In this document: piece after piece, positions 1 to 8,077 of the stretch | Layout: every line of letters starts with the position of its first letter | Numbering within the stretch: the first letter of the stretch is position 1 | Source: Silvimonas sp. JCM 19000 | GTDB taxonomy: Bacteria; Pseudomonadota; Gammaproteobacteria; Burkholderiales; Chitinibacteraceae | Reading direction: 5' to 3' | Assembly (NCBI GenBank): GCA_001313065.1 | Contig: BBFD01000143.1 | Coordinates: 1 to 10,156, forward strand | DNA: 10,156 bases | Program-made: the position numbers and the translations under genes | The notes under the pieces: model-generated | The model's input: the letters and a program-made list of their open reading frames with translations, nothing else | Told to the model about the DNA's origin: nothing | Database searches by the model: none

Positions 1-45
1 CCCGCGCCCGCTCCGGCCCCTGCGCCCGCACCGGCACCAGAACCG
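1..45 (+). repeat. Pro-Ala coding repeat (OmpA hinge)
   Basis: Alternating Pro and Ala codons (ccN gcN) form a low-complexity stretch at the window edge. It encodes the flexible linker between the OmpA barrel and its peptidoglycan-binding domain. Its full length is not visible. Confidence 0.7.
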
Positions 46-472
46 CAAGTGGTAACCAAGCATTTCTCGCTCAAGACCGACGTGCTGTTTGCCTTTGGTA
101 AAAAACACGCTGAAACCGGAAGGCAAAGACGCGCTCGACAAACTGTATGCCGAGGTCAAAGATCTGGATCCCAAAGAAGGTAAAGCCATCGTAATCGGCT
201 ATACCGACCGCATCGGCAGCGAGAAATACAATATGGACCTCGGCTACCGGCGCGCCAAAGCGGTGGCGGATTATCTGATTTCCAAGGGCGTGCCGCCGGA
301 CAAGATCGACGCACAAAGCAAGGGTAAAGCGGATCCGGTTACCGGCGACAGCTGCGCCAAAATCAAGAATCGCAAGAAGCTGATCGAATGTCTGGCGCCG
401 GATCGTCGCGTGGAAATTGATGCGCAAGGCGTGCACGAAGAAGTGCATATGCAAGAAAACTCGACGCAATAA
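1..472 (+). CDS. OmpA family outer membrane protein, C-terminal part (5' end cut by window; one frameshift)
   Basis: This is the periplasmic, peptidoglycan-binding half of an OmpA-type outer membrane protein; the beta-barrel lies before the window. Reading from base 1 gives a Pro-Ala hinge (about 12 residues of alternating P and A), then [17 protein letters not shown], the usual entry to the OmpA_C domain. The domain continues with [22 protein letters not shown], which carries the TD and NxxLxxxRA-like signature that contacts diaminopimelate, and the Cys pair in [16 protein letters not shown]. It ends with DRRVEI and a short charged tail; TAA is at 470-472. The hinge is in frame 1 and the rest in frame 2. 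The join is an A6 run at 100-105 where A5 gives the family sequence [14 protein letters not shown], so one A is extra. The family call is secure; the species-specific name is not. Confidence 0.9.
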
Positions 473-511
473 CGACGGCGCGTACGCCGCCGCAGGCATA
501 GAGAAAATCAA

Positions 512-553
512 GCACAGTCCGGCGCAGCATGGCCGGCTGTGCCTTTGTTGCTT
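512..553 (+). terminator. Hairpin downstream of the ompA-like gene, weak terminator
   Basis: The arms GCACAG and CTGTGC (512-517 and 537-542), extended by CCGG/CCGG after one bulged T, form a stem of about 10 bp. A T-rich but interrupted tail (CTTTGTTGCTT) follows. It lies 40 bases after the stop codon. It may act with the stronger hairpin just downstream. Confidence 0.45.
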
Positions 554-560
554 CAAAACC

Positions 561-588
561 CGGCGCGCTGCGATGCGCGCTTTTTTTT
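561..588 (+). terminator. Rho-independent terminator of the ompA-like gene
   Basis: GCGCGC (563-568), a loop TGCGAT and GCGCGC (575-580) are followed directly by eight T (581-588). This is a textbook intrinsic terminator in the + direction. It ends only 15 bases before the next start codon, so the next gene's promoter must overlap it, or that gene depends on readthrough. Confidence 0.8.
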
Positions 589-603
589 CAGGAATGTTCG
601 GGC

Positions 604-1265
604 ATGTCGAAAGTCAGGGTTGCTTGCTTTACCGTCTCACTGGATGGCTACGCCGCCGGGCCGGATCAGGATGTGCATAACCCCTTGGGCATCGGCGGTA
701 CAGCGTTGCATCCGTGGCTGATCGGTACACGCACCTTCCAGAAAACACTGTTTGGCGCTGACGGCGGTAGCACCGGCGTTGACGACGATTTTGCCGCCGC
801 CGGTTTTGCCAACGTGGGCGCGTGGATCCTGGGCCGCAACATGTTCGGCCCGGTGCGTGGCCCTTGGGCTGAACCCGAATGGCAAGGCTGGTGGGGGATA
901 ATCCGCCCTATCACGTTCCGGTATTTGTGCTGACCCATTACGCGCGGCCCCCGCTGCACATGGCGGGCGATACGACATTTTATTTTGTGACGGGCGGCAT
1001 CGAAGACGCCCTCGCGCAAGCCCGGGCAGCGGCAGCGCATCAAGACGTGCGCATCGGCGGCGGCGCCAGCACGATCCGGCAATACCTGCGGGCGGGATTG
1101 ATCGACCAATTGCATATCGCCATCGCGCCGGTGCTGTTGGGTGCAGGTGAAAGATTGTTTGAAGGCCTGAATATGCGGGCGCTGGGTTATGAATGTGTGC
1201 GCTCGGTGGCGTCGGAACAGGCAACGCATGTGCTGTTGCAGCGTACCGGCAGTGCCGTCTCCTGA
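604..1265 (+). CDS. Dihydrofolate reductase family protein (RibD C-terminal domain), one frameshift
   Basis: The start is ATG 604 (MSKVRVACFTVSLDGY), with AGGA at 590-593 ten bases upstream. The corrected product is about 220 residues, normal for this stand-alone RibD-C/DHFR-fold family. Visible family features are SLDGYAAGPDQ near the N-terminus, then GTRTF, TGVDDDFAAAGFANVGAWILGRNMFGP, GWWGDNPPYHVPVFVLTHYAR, FVTGGIEDAL, and the NADPH-site-like RIGGGASTIRQYLRAGLIDQL, with a conserved APVLLGAGERLF end. These proteins are presumed NAD(P)H-dependent reductases; the substrate is generally unknown, and this is not a housekeeping folA. The G5 run at 893-897 should be G6 (WWGDNPP), so the two halves lie in different frames. 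TGA is at 1263-1265. It converges on the DUF2726 gene. Confidence 0.9.
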
Positions 1266-1317
1266 AGGCGGTAGAGCCGGCGCAACCCGACGTGTACCTC
1301 GCGGTGTGGCGATCGGT

Positions 1318-2269
1318 TCATGCGGCGGCGCTTGGGCAGCGCTCGCCGTCCGCTTGCGCTGGGGCGCGGTCTGACCACCGTGCGAACATTGCAGCGACTT
1401 GCTCTGCGGCTGGCACATGATAAAAGCGCTGCGTCGCAATCCCCGCTTCTGCCAGCCAGGCATCGCGGCGCGCGTCTTTGTGCTCTTTGCCACGATGAGT
1501 GTGGTCGTCCAGTTCAACCACGCCGATAACGGCCAGCGCGCTGTCGCACAATACAAAATCGCAAGCCAACTGGGATACCCGCCGCCAATGTGCCAGATTC
1601 TGGCGGGCGTCGCCGCCGTGCGCGGTGAGTAACTGGCCCATGGAAACCTGGGTCAAAACCTTCCAGCCGTGCGGCGCATGGGCGGCCAGCAAGTGGTACA
1701 TCTGGATTTCATGCGGCGATAGCAACGTGCGCGTTTGAATCCGGGCGTGGGCAAAACGCGTGGTCGCCAGCGTGGGTATCCGGAATTGCCTGACCTGAGC
1801 CTGAGCACCAGGCCGGTGATGATTGATAAGGCCATGCAGCCAACCACGGTCATGAACGGTAGTCCGGCGCGGGCGGGCACCCTTGCGGATGGGTCATTGC
1901 TTGCCACGGGGGAAAATGACGGCGCCTGCGCGGCCAATGCAGGCTTTGCGGTCGCTGCGGCAGGAATTACGGCAGGAATTACGGCAGGAACGGCAGTCGC
2001 GCCCCGCCCGGTTTGAGCCAGTCCGGATGCCTGCGGCAATTGCGCCGGGCCATTGCGGACCAGCAAAGTATCGAATTCTTCGGCAGTCTTGCCCGCAGGA
2101 TGATCACGCGTGACGGGCGTCGCCACGCTATAGGCTGCGTCCCCGGCGCACGGCTTGTCTTGATAAATGTGTGCGCCACGCGGCCCCGCGCATTCCCACA
2201 CCGGGTCGGCGTAAACCCCCGTCGCGCCAAGTCCGAAAACTACCATCCTAGCATCCAGCAAAACCGCAT
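1318..2269 (-). CDS. DUF4124-like/DUF2726 membrane-anchored protein of unknown function (frameshifted)
   Basis: Two frames join into one protein of about 310-317 residues. The N-terminal part has a short hydrophobic leader ending GLGATGVYA, then a Cys-bounded DUF4124-like segment (WECAGPRGAHIYQDKPC). A Pro/Ala linker with PAVIPAVIPAAA follows, then a membrane segment (FMTVVGCMALSIITGLVL). After it comes DUF2726: LLSPHEIQMYHLLAAH, QVSMGQLL, CDFVLCDSALAVIGVVELDDHTH, then AGIATQRFYHV. The D...VVELDD arrangement resembles the core of PD-(D/E)XK-type folds, but activity is not claimed. The frames meet near 1789-1804, where CCTGAC/CCTGAG repeats look one G short. The start is unsure. ATG 2267-2269 has GGGAGG only three bases upstream and needs one extra T near 2241 to stay open; ATG 2244-2246 is already in frame but lacks a ribosome site. 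TGA is at 1318-1320. Confidence 0.75.
1958..1990. repeat. 12-bp tandem repeat, about 2.7 copies
   Basis: The unit CGGCAGGAATTA is repeated at 1958-1969 and 1970-1981, with a partial copy at 1982-1990. It lies inside the DUF4124/DUF2726 gene and encodes PAVI-PAVI-PA on the minus strand, in the linker between the N-terminal domain and the membrane segment. Copy number may vary between strains. Confidence 0.85.
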
Positions 2270-2442
2270 GTGCCTCCCGATATGAGGGCGACAGCATAGC
2301 AAGTGGCTGGCAGCTCATCAGCCATGCCGTTGCGCAGTGTTGCGCATAGATGCTGTCTGGTATTGCGAGAGGCGTTTTCGGGCGGCGCCATCCCGCATGG
2401 CAAGCACGTTCCTGGTACGCGGCCAGCCGCGCCGTCGTATAA

Positions 2443-2476
2443 CAAAACGGGCGGCCCGCTTATGCAGTGCCGCCCG
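2443..2476 (-). terminator. Rho-independent terminator of the 35-residue peptide gene
   Basis: The arms CGGGCGGC (2448-2455) and GCCGCCCG (2469-2476) form an 8-bp GC stem. Read on the minus strand it is followed by TTTTGTT. It lies 36 bases past the stop of the small minus-strand gene and ahead of the DUF2726 gene, so the two are probably separate transcripts. Confidence 0.75.
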
Positions 2477-2511
2477 CTTGCCTGGCGATGCTATCCACCA
2501 CTGAATCGAGT

Positions 2512-2619
2512 TTAAACCGGCGTGGCCGAGGTCGATTCGGTCTTGTCTTTAACCAGCTTTTTCAACAGAACACCCATTACCAGGCCCGCAATAGCTGTAC
2601 CAATCAATGACTTGATCAT
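2512..2619 (-). CDS. Small single-span membrane peptide, 35 residues
   Basis: This is a complete small gene, starting at ATG 2617-2619 and ending at TAA 2512-2514. GGAG lies seven bases upstream of the start (GGAG-AAACAAA-ATG). The product begins MIKSLIGTAIAGLVMGVLL, one Gly-rich hydrophobic helix, then a basic patch KKLVKDK and a polar Ser/Thr tail ending TPV. That predicts an inner-membrane peptide with its charged tail in the cytoplasm. The ribosome site, the intact frame and a dedicated terminator 36 bases downstream all support a real gene. I do not recognise a named family. It is too short to appear in length-filtered annotation. Confidence 0.7.
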   Translation of the reverse strand: MIKSLIGTAIAGLVMGVLLKKLVKDKTESTSATPV

Positions 2620-2777
2620 TTTGTTTCTCCGAGAGCGAATGTGCTGACGCTAGTTTTGAGAAATCGCGCGGGCGCCGTTAGCAGGACAACGCCTAAAGCC
2701 GTGTAGTACATGGCCGGATGAGCGGCAGCGGCGCTGAGCAGCCATCACGCGCGCCGCCGTGTAACCGCGTTCGGGCT

Positions 2778-4286
2778 TTATTGCTTCTGCAGATCGCCCG
2801 GTTTCCACGTCTGATCAAAAAACGCCTGCTTCGGCCCATACAGCCGCACAATCACCAGCACCCCCTTCCCTTTGACGGTCTGTATCCAGTTTTTTTTGCC
2901 TGTGCCTGGCGAGGTGGGGCCAAACCAGATATCGGTCGAGCCATCGGCATTCTGGATGGCTTGTCCATCTGGTTTAGCGATGGAAACGCCTGGCCATTGG
3001 GCATGCCCGATGCACTCAGACCGTCATACGCGGTCACCGACCAGAACAAGGCGGCCGGTACGTCGGCGGGCAGCGTCATTTTGTAGGTTTTGCCGCCGTC
3101 AAGATAATTGCCGTCGGCATCGCGCGAAGTTGCGGGATATTTGGCGCCTGCGCCGACGATATTCATCACCATGCCCGGGCTGTCTGAATAAGCAGAGGTA
3201 AAGAAGGCTACGCGCTGTTCCAGATTGGTGTAGCTGCCACTGGACTGGAATTCGGTATTTTCTCCGGCAAAAGTATTTACGTATTGGCGATCTTTGTAAT
3301 ACAAACCGCCCGCCTCATTAACCAGCAAATCATTGCTGATTACCTTGCTCATCTTGAATGCCGTGCGTGCCGCCTGATCCAGCAATTTGCGGCGCTTGGC
3401 ATCGGGCGCATAAGGCTTGCCTTTTTTTCAATACCGATGGTGTGCAAGAAACCGCGCATATCCAGATCGGCCGGGTCTACCGCTTCGGCTTCGATAAAAC
3501 GCGACAACATATCGAAATAAGCACCGTCATGCGGAAACAGCATATTGATTTGCGCGCCTGTCGCATCCGGAAATTGCATCGGCAGCGCCTGCTCTTTTTT
3601 TTGCCCAGCGGATATATGCGGGTTTGTTCGACTTCGGCCACTGGGGTGGTCAGGTCAGCGGGGTTTTTAAAGAAGGTGCGCCAGAACAAAAAAACACATT
3701 ATTGGTGCGCGACCGATAAACAAAACCTTCGCTCGGTTCCGGGCCGGTATAGCCCGGCGGTAATACCACATAAGTGCCGCCCTTGCCTTTATCCGGCCCC
3801 GCCAGGCCGACGTCGCCGCGCCAGGTTTTGCCGTCGATGGTCGGACCCACCAGGGGACGCTGGAAGAAATCATCAAACATGCCCTGCACACCCGGCGGTG
3901 CCTCCACCACCAAGGGGCCATATTTGGCCAGGTCCAGATAACTCATGGCGTAAACCAGATCGGAATTGGGCGTGGTGACCAATGTCTTGGCGTTAATGCG
4001 GCCTTTCCACGTGGGCAGAATGTTATATCCGGCGCCGAATTGCTTTTCTGAAGCCTCTTTCATGGCCCAGATATTGATCGCTGGCAATGACCATAAATAA
4101 GCCTGGGTCGCGCGTTGAAAAATCAATTCATCCGCCAGTTTCTGGCTGCTGGCTTTGGTGGGGAACCCGTTTTTTAAACGGCGAATTGGCCAATTCGTCA
4201 TAACGCGGTGCAGCAAACCCCGGGCTGGATAAGGCCACGGCCAAGGTAAATGCGAGGGTTTTAAGCATGGATGCGGAATTCGACAT
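2778..4286 (-). CDS. Secreted DUF1254/DUF1214 domain protein (five frameshifts)
   Basis: The start is ATG 4284-4286 with AAGGA eight bases upstream; the N-terminus MSNSASMLKTLAFTLAVAL...GFA is a Sec signal peptide. The corrected length is about 500 residues, normal for the family. DUF1254 shows AYLWSLPAINIWAMKEA, TTPNSDLVYAMSYLDL and GPLVVEAPPG. DUF1214 shows FFTSAYSDSPGMVMN, LPADVPAALFWSVTAYD, FPSLNQMDKP, NADGSTDIWFGP, then VRLYGPKQAFFDQTWKPGDLQ before TAA (2778-2780). The biochemical role is unknown; these are periplasmic or envelope proteins. Frame changes: T6 at 4170-4175 (expect 5), A7 at 3688-3694 (5), T8 at 3595-3602 (6), T7 at 3422-3428 (5), and GG at 2958-2959 (expect GGG). With these repaired the protein is continuous. 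It is divergent from dctA. Confidence 0.85.
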
Positions 4287-4357
4287 GAACACGTTCCTTG
4301 CGTGCGGTTGGGCGGTGTGGCGGCTTATTGCGCGTAGCGACAGCAAACCGAAAGGTC

Positions 4358-4385
4358 AGCATAGTTGTGAAGGTAAAATTTGCAA
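4358..4385 (-). promoter_or_regulatory. Candidate sigma-70 promoter of the DUF1254 gene
   Basis: On the minus strand TTGCAA (4380-4385) and TATGCT (4358-4363) are separated by 16 bases. This would start transcription about 65 bases upstream of ATG 4286. It lies in the 265-base divergent region shared with dctA. I found no equally good + strand promoter for dctA there. This is pattern evidence only. Confidence 0.4.
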
Positions 4386-4551
4386 GACTGGGCATGTACG
4401 CCCCAGCCGCGCCGCGCCGCCCGTGTTGCGGAAACTACCTGGATACGGCGTTTCAAACGCACGTTAATGTAGTCGCAATTCCGGCACTACAAGACTGGAC
4501 GATCGCACTGAGAGCACGTTGTTTACCAAAAGAACGATGGAGCAGACTCTG

Positions 4552-5798
4552 ATGAGGCATTTAGGAAGGTCCCTGTATTTCTGGGTGGTGGTAGCCATCG
4601 TGGTGGGTGGATTGATCGGCTATTTCAATCCGCCCCTGGGCGTGGCGCTCAAACCATTGGGCGACGGGTTTATTGCGTTGATCAAGATGCTGATAGGCCC
4701 GGTGATTTTCTGCACGGTGGTGCTGGGCATTGCCAACGCGGGCGATATGAAGAAAGTAGGTCGCGTTGGCGGTAAAGCCTTGCTGTATTTCGAGGTGGTC
4801 TCGACCTTTGCCTTGGTGATTGGCTTGCTGGTGGCCAATATTCTCAAGCCCGGGCAAGGTTTCAACGTTGACCCCAAAACGCTGGACCCCAAACTGGCTG
4901 CTGAATACGCGCAAAAAAAGCGCATGAGCAACATGTAGTGGACTTTGTGCTGCATATCATCCCCAAAACCTTTGCCGATGCATTTGGTGGCTCGGGCGAT
5001 TTATTGCAGGTTTTGCTGGTCGCGGTGTTGTTTGCTTTTGCGCTGAACAAGATCGGCAGCAAAGGCGAGCCGGTGTTGCGCTTTGTCGAAGGCTTGTCGG
5101 ATATTTTCTTTGGCATGGTGCGCGCGCTGATGTGGCTGGCGCCGCTGGGCGCGGGCGGTGCATGGCGTTTACCCTGGGCAAATACGGCCTTAAAGCCTTG
5201 CTGCCGCTGGCCAGTCTGATGGCGTGTTTCTATCTCACCTGCATTTTGTTTGTGCTGATCGTATTGGGTGCAATTGCGCGCTATTGCGGCTTCAGCATCA
5301 TCAAGTTTGTGGTGTATATCCGCGAAGAGTTATTGCTGGTGCTGGGCACGTCTTCATCCGAAAGTGCCTGGTGCAATTGATGCGGAAAATGGAAAACGCC
5401 GGTTGCCCCAAAGCCGTGGTGGGCCTGGTGGTACCCGCGGGCTATAGCTTCAATCTGGATGGCACCAATATCTATCTGACGCTGGCGGCGCTGTTTGTGG
5501 CGCAGGCAATGAATATCGATCTGACGCTATGGCAGGAATTGTCGATCTTGTTGGTCGCCATGCTCACTTCCAAGGGCGCGTCCGGCGTAACCGGTGCCGG
5601 CTTTATTACCCTGGCGGCCACATTGGCGGTGGTGCCGGATATTCCGGTGGTGGGCCTGACCTTGATACTCGGCGTTGATCGCTTTATGTCGGAAGCCGCG
5701 CGCTGACCAATATCGTGGGGAATGGCGTGGCCAGCATCGTGGTGTCCAAATGGGAGAAAGAACTGGACCACGCCAAGCTGAAACAGGCGCTGGGCTGA
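4552..5798 (+). CDS. dctA: C4-dicarboxylate transporter DctA (four frameshifts)
   Basis: An inner-membrane carrier of the DAACS (SLC1-like) family, which imports succinate, fumarate and malate with cations. Four frames join into about 415 residues; E. coli DctA has 428. The N-terminus [19 protein letters not shown], then [25 protein letters not shown] and [15 protein letters not shown], match DctA closely. The re-entrant hairpin signature is [11 protein letters not shown], followed by [33 protein letters not shown], and DRFMSEARALTN-VGNG, which carry the substrate and ion site. ATG 4552 is chosen because GGAG lies nine bases upstream and the spacing to SLYF fits E. coli; ATG 4537 is possible. 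Shifts: A7 at 4913-4919 (expect 5), one base missing at about 5160, C missing at 5367-5368 and at 5696-5697. TGA is at 5796-5798. Confidence 0.93.
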
Positions 5799-5815
5799 GC
5801 GCGGCGTCGGTACGC

Positions 5816-5856
5816 AAAAAAAGCCCCGCTGCCATCCACGCGATGACAACGGGGCT
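5816..5856 (-). terminator. Rho-independent terminator of the PAP2 phosphatase gene
   Basis: AGCCCCG (5822-5828) pairs with CGGGGCT (5850-5856) around a 21-base loop. Read on the minus strand the stem runs into a T tract (A7 on +, 5816-5822). It sits 27 bases past the minus-strand stop. There is no T tract on the + side, so it is not a clear terminator for convergent dctA. Confidence 0.7.
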
Positions 5857-5882
5857 GATCCGGCGCACTGCCCGGCTTTGCC

Positions 5883-7866
5883 TCAGGCGGCGGCTGCGCT
5901 ATCCAGATGCACGCTCAGACCGGTGGCGCTATAGGTCGCGGTCACCTTGAAGCCGTTCACCGTGATGCTGCCAAAGGTGCCTGCCAGTGCTTTGGCGCTG
6001 ATCAGGGTCAGCGTGGTCCCCACCGTCGGCGTGTAGCCATTGGCAAAGCTGACGTTGAGCGCGCCGCCCGCCAGGGTGACCGTGCCGCTGGCCTTCAACT
6101 GACCCTGGGTGCCGCTGCCGATAACCAGATTGGAAGTACCTGTCGCCAGTTGCGTGTAGTTGGCCACCGTCAGCGCGCTGGCCGCGGCTATGGTGGCGGC
6201 ACCTTTGCCGACGTAGACATCGCCATTGCCAAAGGCACTGACGCTATCGGCTTGTAGCACGCCGCCTTCGATGTCGGTGCCACCGCTATAGCTGTTGGCG
6301 CCCGCCAGATGCAACGTGCCCGTGCCTTCAGCGTGAGCTGCCCGCGCCGGCGATGTCGTTGCGCCAGGTATCGGCGGCGTTAAAGCCGCCCAAGGTCGAA
6401 TCCATGCTGACGGCGACATCGCCGTTGAAAGCACCATAGCCGTCGCCCGCTTTGAACAGATCGATGCGGCCCCAGCCTTCTGCGTCGTCCATCACCGGGT
6501 AGCCAGACGGCAAAGCCGTGGTCTTGAGCACCACGCGGCGCTGGCTGTAGGTCAGATACGGAAACCGTGTCTGCAGCAGGATTTCGGCGCCTTTGGGCAC
6601 TGTTGCCAGTTTGGTGGTGTCGCCGATCTGGCTAAAGCCATAGGTCAGGCGGCGGGTGTTATTGGCTTTGTTGGTGGCGTAATCGGCAAAGCGGTCAGTG
6701 GTGGTGTCGGCCGAGTGCGCGTAGGTCATGAATGCGCTTTCGCTGCTCGCGCCCGCGGCGGCCATCAGCGCGGTATGGGCTTGGGCATAGGCCACATCGG
6801 CCACGCCGGTATTGGCGCGCAGATTGGCGGCGACGGTGGCCAGGGCCTGGATACGGCCGCCGATCACATCCAGCGGCGAATGCATGCCCGCGAGAATGCG
6901 GTTCTCGCCCAGTTCCAGCCCGCGCGACACCATTTCCTGAAAGCGTTCCGGCACCAGCCACGCCATGGTAAAGGCGTCACGACCGGCCTCAGCCGAATGA
7001 CCGCTGGGGAAGCCGCCATCGGTATTCGGCGTGCTGCTTTCCGCCGGTACCAGCGCCGGAACCACCACCACGCTGCTGCTCCAGCGGAATGGCCGTGCAT
7101 ATTTGTAGAAGCGTTTGGCCGGTTCGGTCGAAGCGTTGGTGCCGACCGTGGTGCCGAGCAAATCCACCACATTGCCAAAGGTGGTGTTGGTGGCCGCGCC
7201 CACGCCGACGTTGTTACCGGTATCGCTATAAGCCACGCTGGTGGCATCGGCGGCCACACTGGTAATGCTGGTGGTCTGCTGCGCGGCGGTGCGCCATGCC
7301 GTGGTCAGCGGGCCCATGCCATCGGTCACGCTATAGCCCTTGCCGCGACGATCATCCAGATAGGCTGCCGTGGCCTGATCGGCCGTGCGCGTGCTGGTGG
7401 CGGTGACCACGTACTGGATGTTCTGTGCCAGTACGTTGCTGTTAAGGATGCTGCCATCTGTGGCATCGCCGGGGATGCCGGTCCAGGTGCTGGCGACGAC
7501 GGCAGGAAAGTCGCCATACGCCGTGGCGGTGACGCCGGCATCGACAATCAGCGTGCTCGGCTTCCACAGATCAAGGTATCTGGCCAGTACACGCACGCCA
7601 GCGTTGGTATCCAGCGTGGCGTAACGGGCGTCGCCGCGTTGGTTGGTATACGCGTAATCCACAAACGGCAACACGGTGGCGGTGTCTTGTACCGTGGCGA
7701 TGTCTTCCGCGCCGGTGCCTGTGGGCGCGGCCGGGATAGTCAGCGCGGTGGACGCAGTGCTGGCGCTGGTTGACGTGCTGCTATCGCTGTCGCCACCACA
7801 CCCGGCAAGGGCAAGCGCCAGGGCCAGCGGCAGGATGGCGAGCGGAAAATAAGGTTTTTTTTGCAT
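5883..7866 (-). CDS. PAP2-family acid phosphatase lipoprotein with C-terminal autotransporter-type beta-strand repeat (two indels)
   Basis: The start is ATG 7864-7866. The signal peptide MQKKPYFPLAILPLALALALAG is followed by Cys with a LAGC lipobox, so a lipoprotein in the envelope is predicted, followed by a Ser/Thr linker. The PAP2/class A acid phosphatase triad of motifs is complete: K251-x6-R258-P259 (KRFYKYARP), P287-S-G-H290-S, and R323-x5-H329-x3-D333 (RILAGMHSPLD). These form the phosphate pocket and the His nucleophile, shared with vanadium haloperoxidases; Asn replaces the usual Ser before R323. The tail from about residue 515 reads KLTLKGTGTLHLAGANSYSGGT, an autotransporter-associated beta-strand repeat, then a Gly/Ala/Thr-rich solenoid-like stretch to the end (about 661 residues) without a barrel. 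The join needs a C at 6325-6326 and a T at 6339. TGA is at 5883-5885. Confidence 0.88.
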
Positions 7867-7922
7867 TATGAAAGTCCGTGTCAGTAGAGGGTCGGCAGAC
7901 CCGGCTGGATAAAACGGACTGA

Positions 7923-7956
7923 ATGCTAGAGAGCCAACATGAGAGAAAGATGACGG
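7923..7956 (-). promoter_or_regulatory. Candidate PhoB-dependent promoter (Pho box plus -10) of the PAP2 gene
   Basis: The minus strand at 7956-7939 reads CCGTCATCTTTCTCTCAT. Compared with the E. coli Pho box CTGTCAT-N4-CTGTCAT, 12 of 14 repeat bases match with the correct 11-base period. After exactly 10 bases comes TAGCAT (7928-7923), a 4/6 match to TATAAT, the spacing used in phoA-type promoters where PhoB replaces a -35. Transcription would start near 7916, about 50 bases before ATG 7866. A competing sigma-70 reading is TTGGCT (7932-7937) and TTTTAT (7909-7914) with a 17-base spacer. Confidence 0.55.
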
Positions 7957-7960
7957 TTTT

Positions 7961-7986
7961 GTATCTGTATCGGCCGATACGGATAC
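7961..7986. promoter_or_regulatory. 26-bp near-palindrome upstream of the PAP2 promoter, probable operator
   Basis: Two GTATC half-units (GTATC-T-GTATC) face two GATAC half-units (GATAC-G-GATAC) around a GGCC centre. The only mismatch pair is T7966/G7981. The inner 14 bp GTATCGGCCGATAC (7967-7980) is a perfect palindrome. It is 4 bases upstream of the Pho box. No T tract follows on either strand, so it is not a terminator; a dimeric regulator site is more likely. Confidence 0.55.
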
Positions 7987-8013
7987 GTTTGCGCTTGCCC
8001 GCGCCCGCCAGGC

Positions 8014-8037
8014 CGCGCCAATGCTGTATTTGGCGCG
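8014..8037 (-). terminator. Hairpin after the tetR gene (no T tract)
   Basis: CGCGCCAA (8014-8021) and TTGGCGCG (8030-8037) form a perfect 8-bp stem with an 8-base loop. It starts 41 bases after the TetR stop codon on the minus strand but is followed by GCCTGGCGGG, not T. It may stabilise the tetR mRNA end or assist termination. Confidence 0.35.
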
Positions 8038-8077
8038 ACTGCAGGTTTTTGCCGCAATTTAAAACAAAGTTAAACGC

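Noticed and set aside
666..1556. Minus-strand open frames opposite the DHFR-family gene
   Set aside because: They overlap a well-supported + strand gene and have Arg/Pro/His-rich, low-information translations.
2248..2445. Minus-strand 65-codon open frame upstream of the DUF2726 gene
   Set aside because: There is no ribosome site and no hydrophobic or domain pattern. It starts inside the terminator-promoter gap and overlaps the likely start of the next gene.
4318..4331. TGGC-N6-TTGC, similar to a sigma-54 promoter, of interest because dctA can be NtrA-dependent
   Set aside because: The spacing is one base short of the -24/-12 standard, the inner bases do not match, and it is about 220 bases from dctA. 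An indel could hide a true site, but there is no positive support.
4913..4920. A-AAA-AAG slippery heptamer in dctA, as in programmed -1 frameshifting
   Set aside because: A -1 slip would restore the frame, but the same kind of shift occurs in many unrelated genes here and dctA is not known to use recoding. The family alignment fits A5 without any slip.
6715..7773. Long + strand open frame (352 codons) opposite the PAP2 gene
   Set aside because: It is antisense to a gene with complete catalytic motifs. The composition (Gly/Arg/His-rich) is typical of a shadow frame in GC-rich DNA, and there is no ribosome site or recognisable domain.
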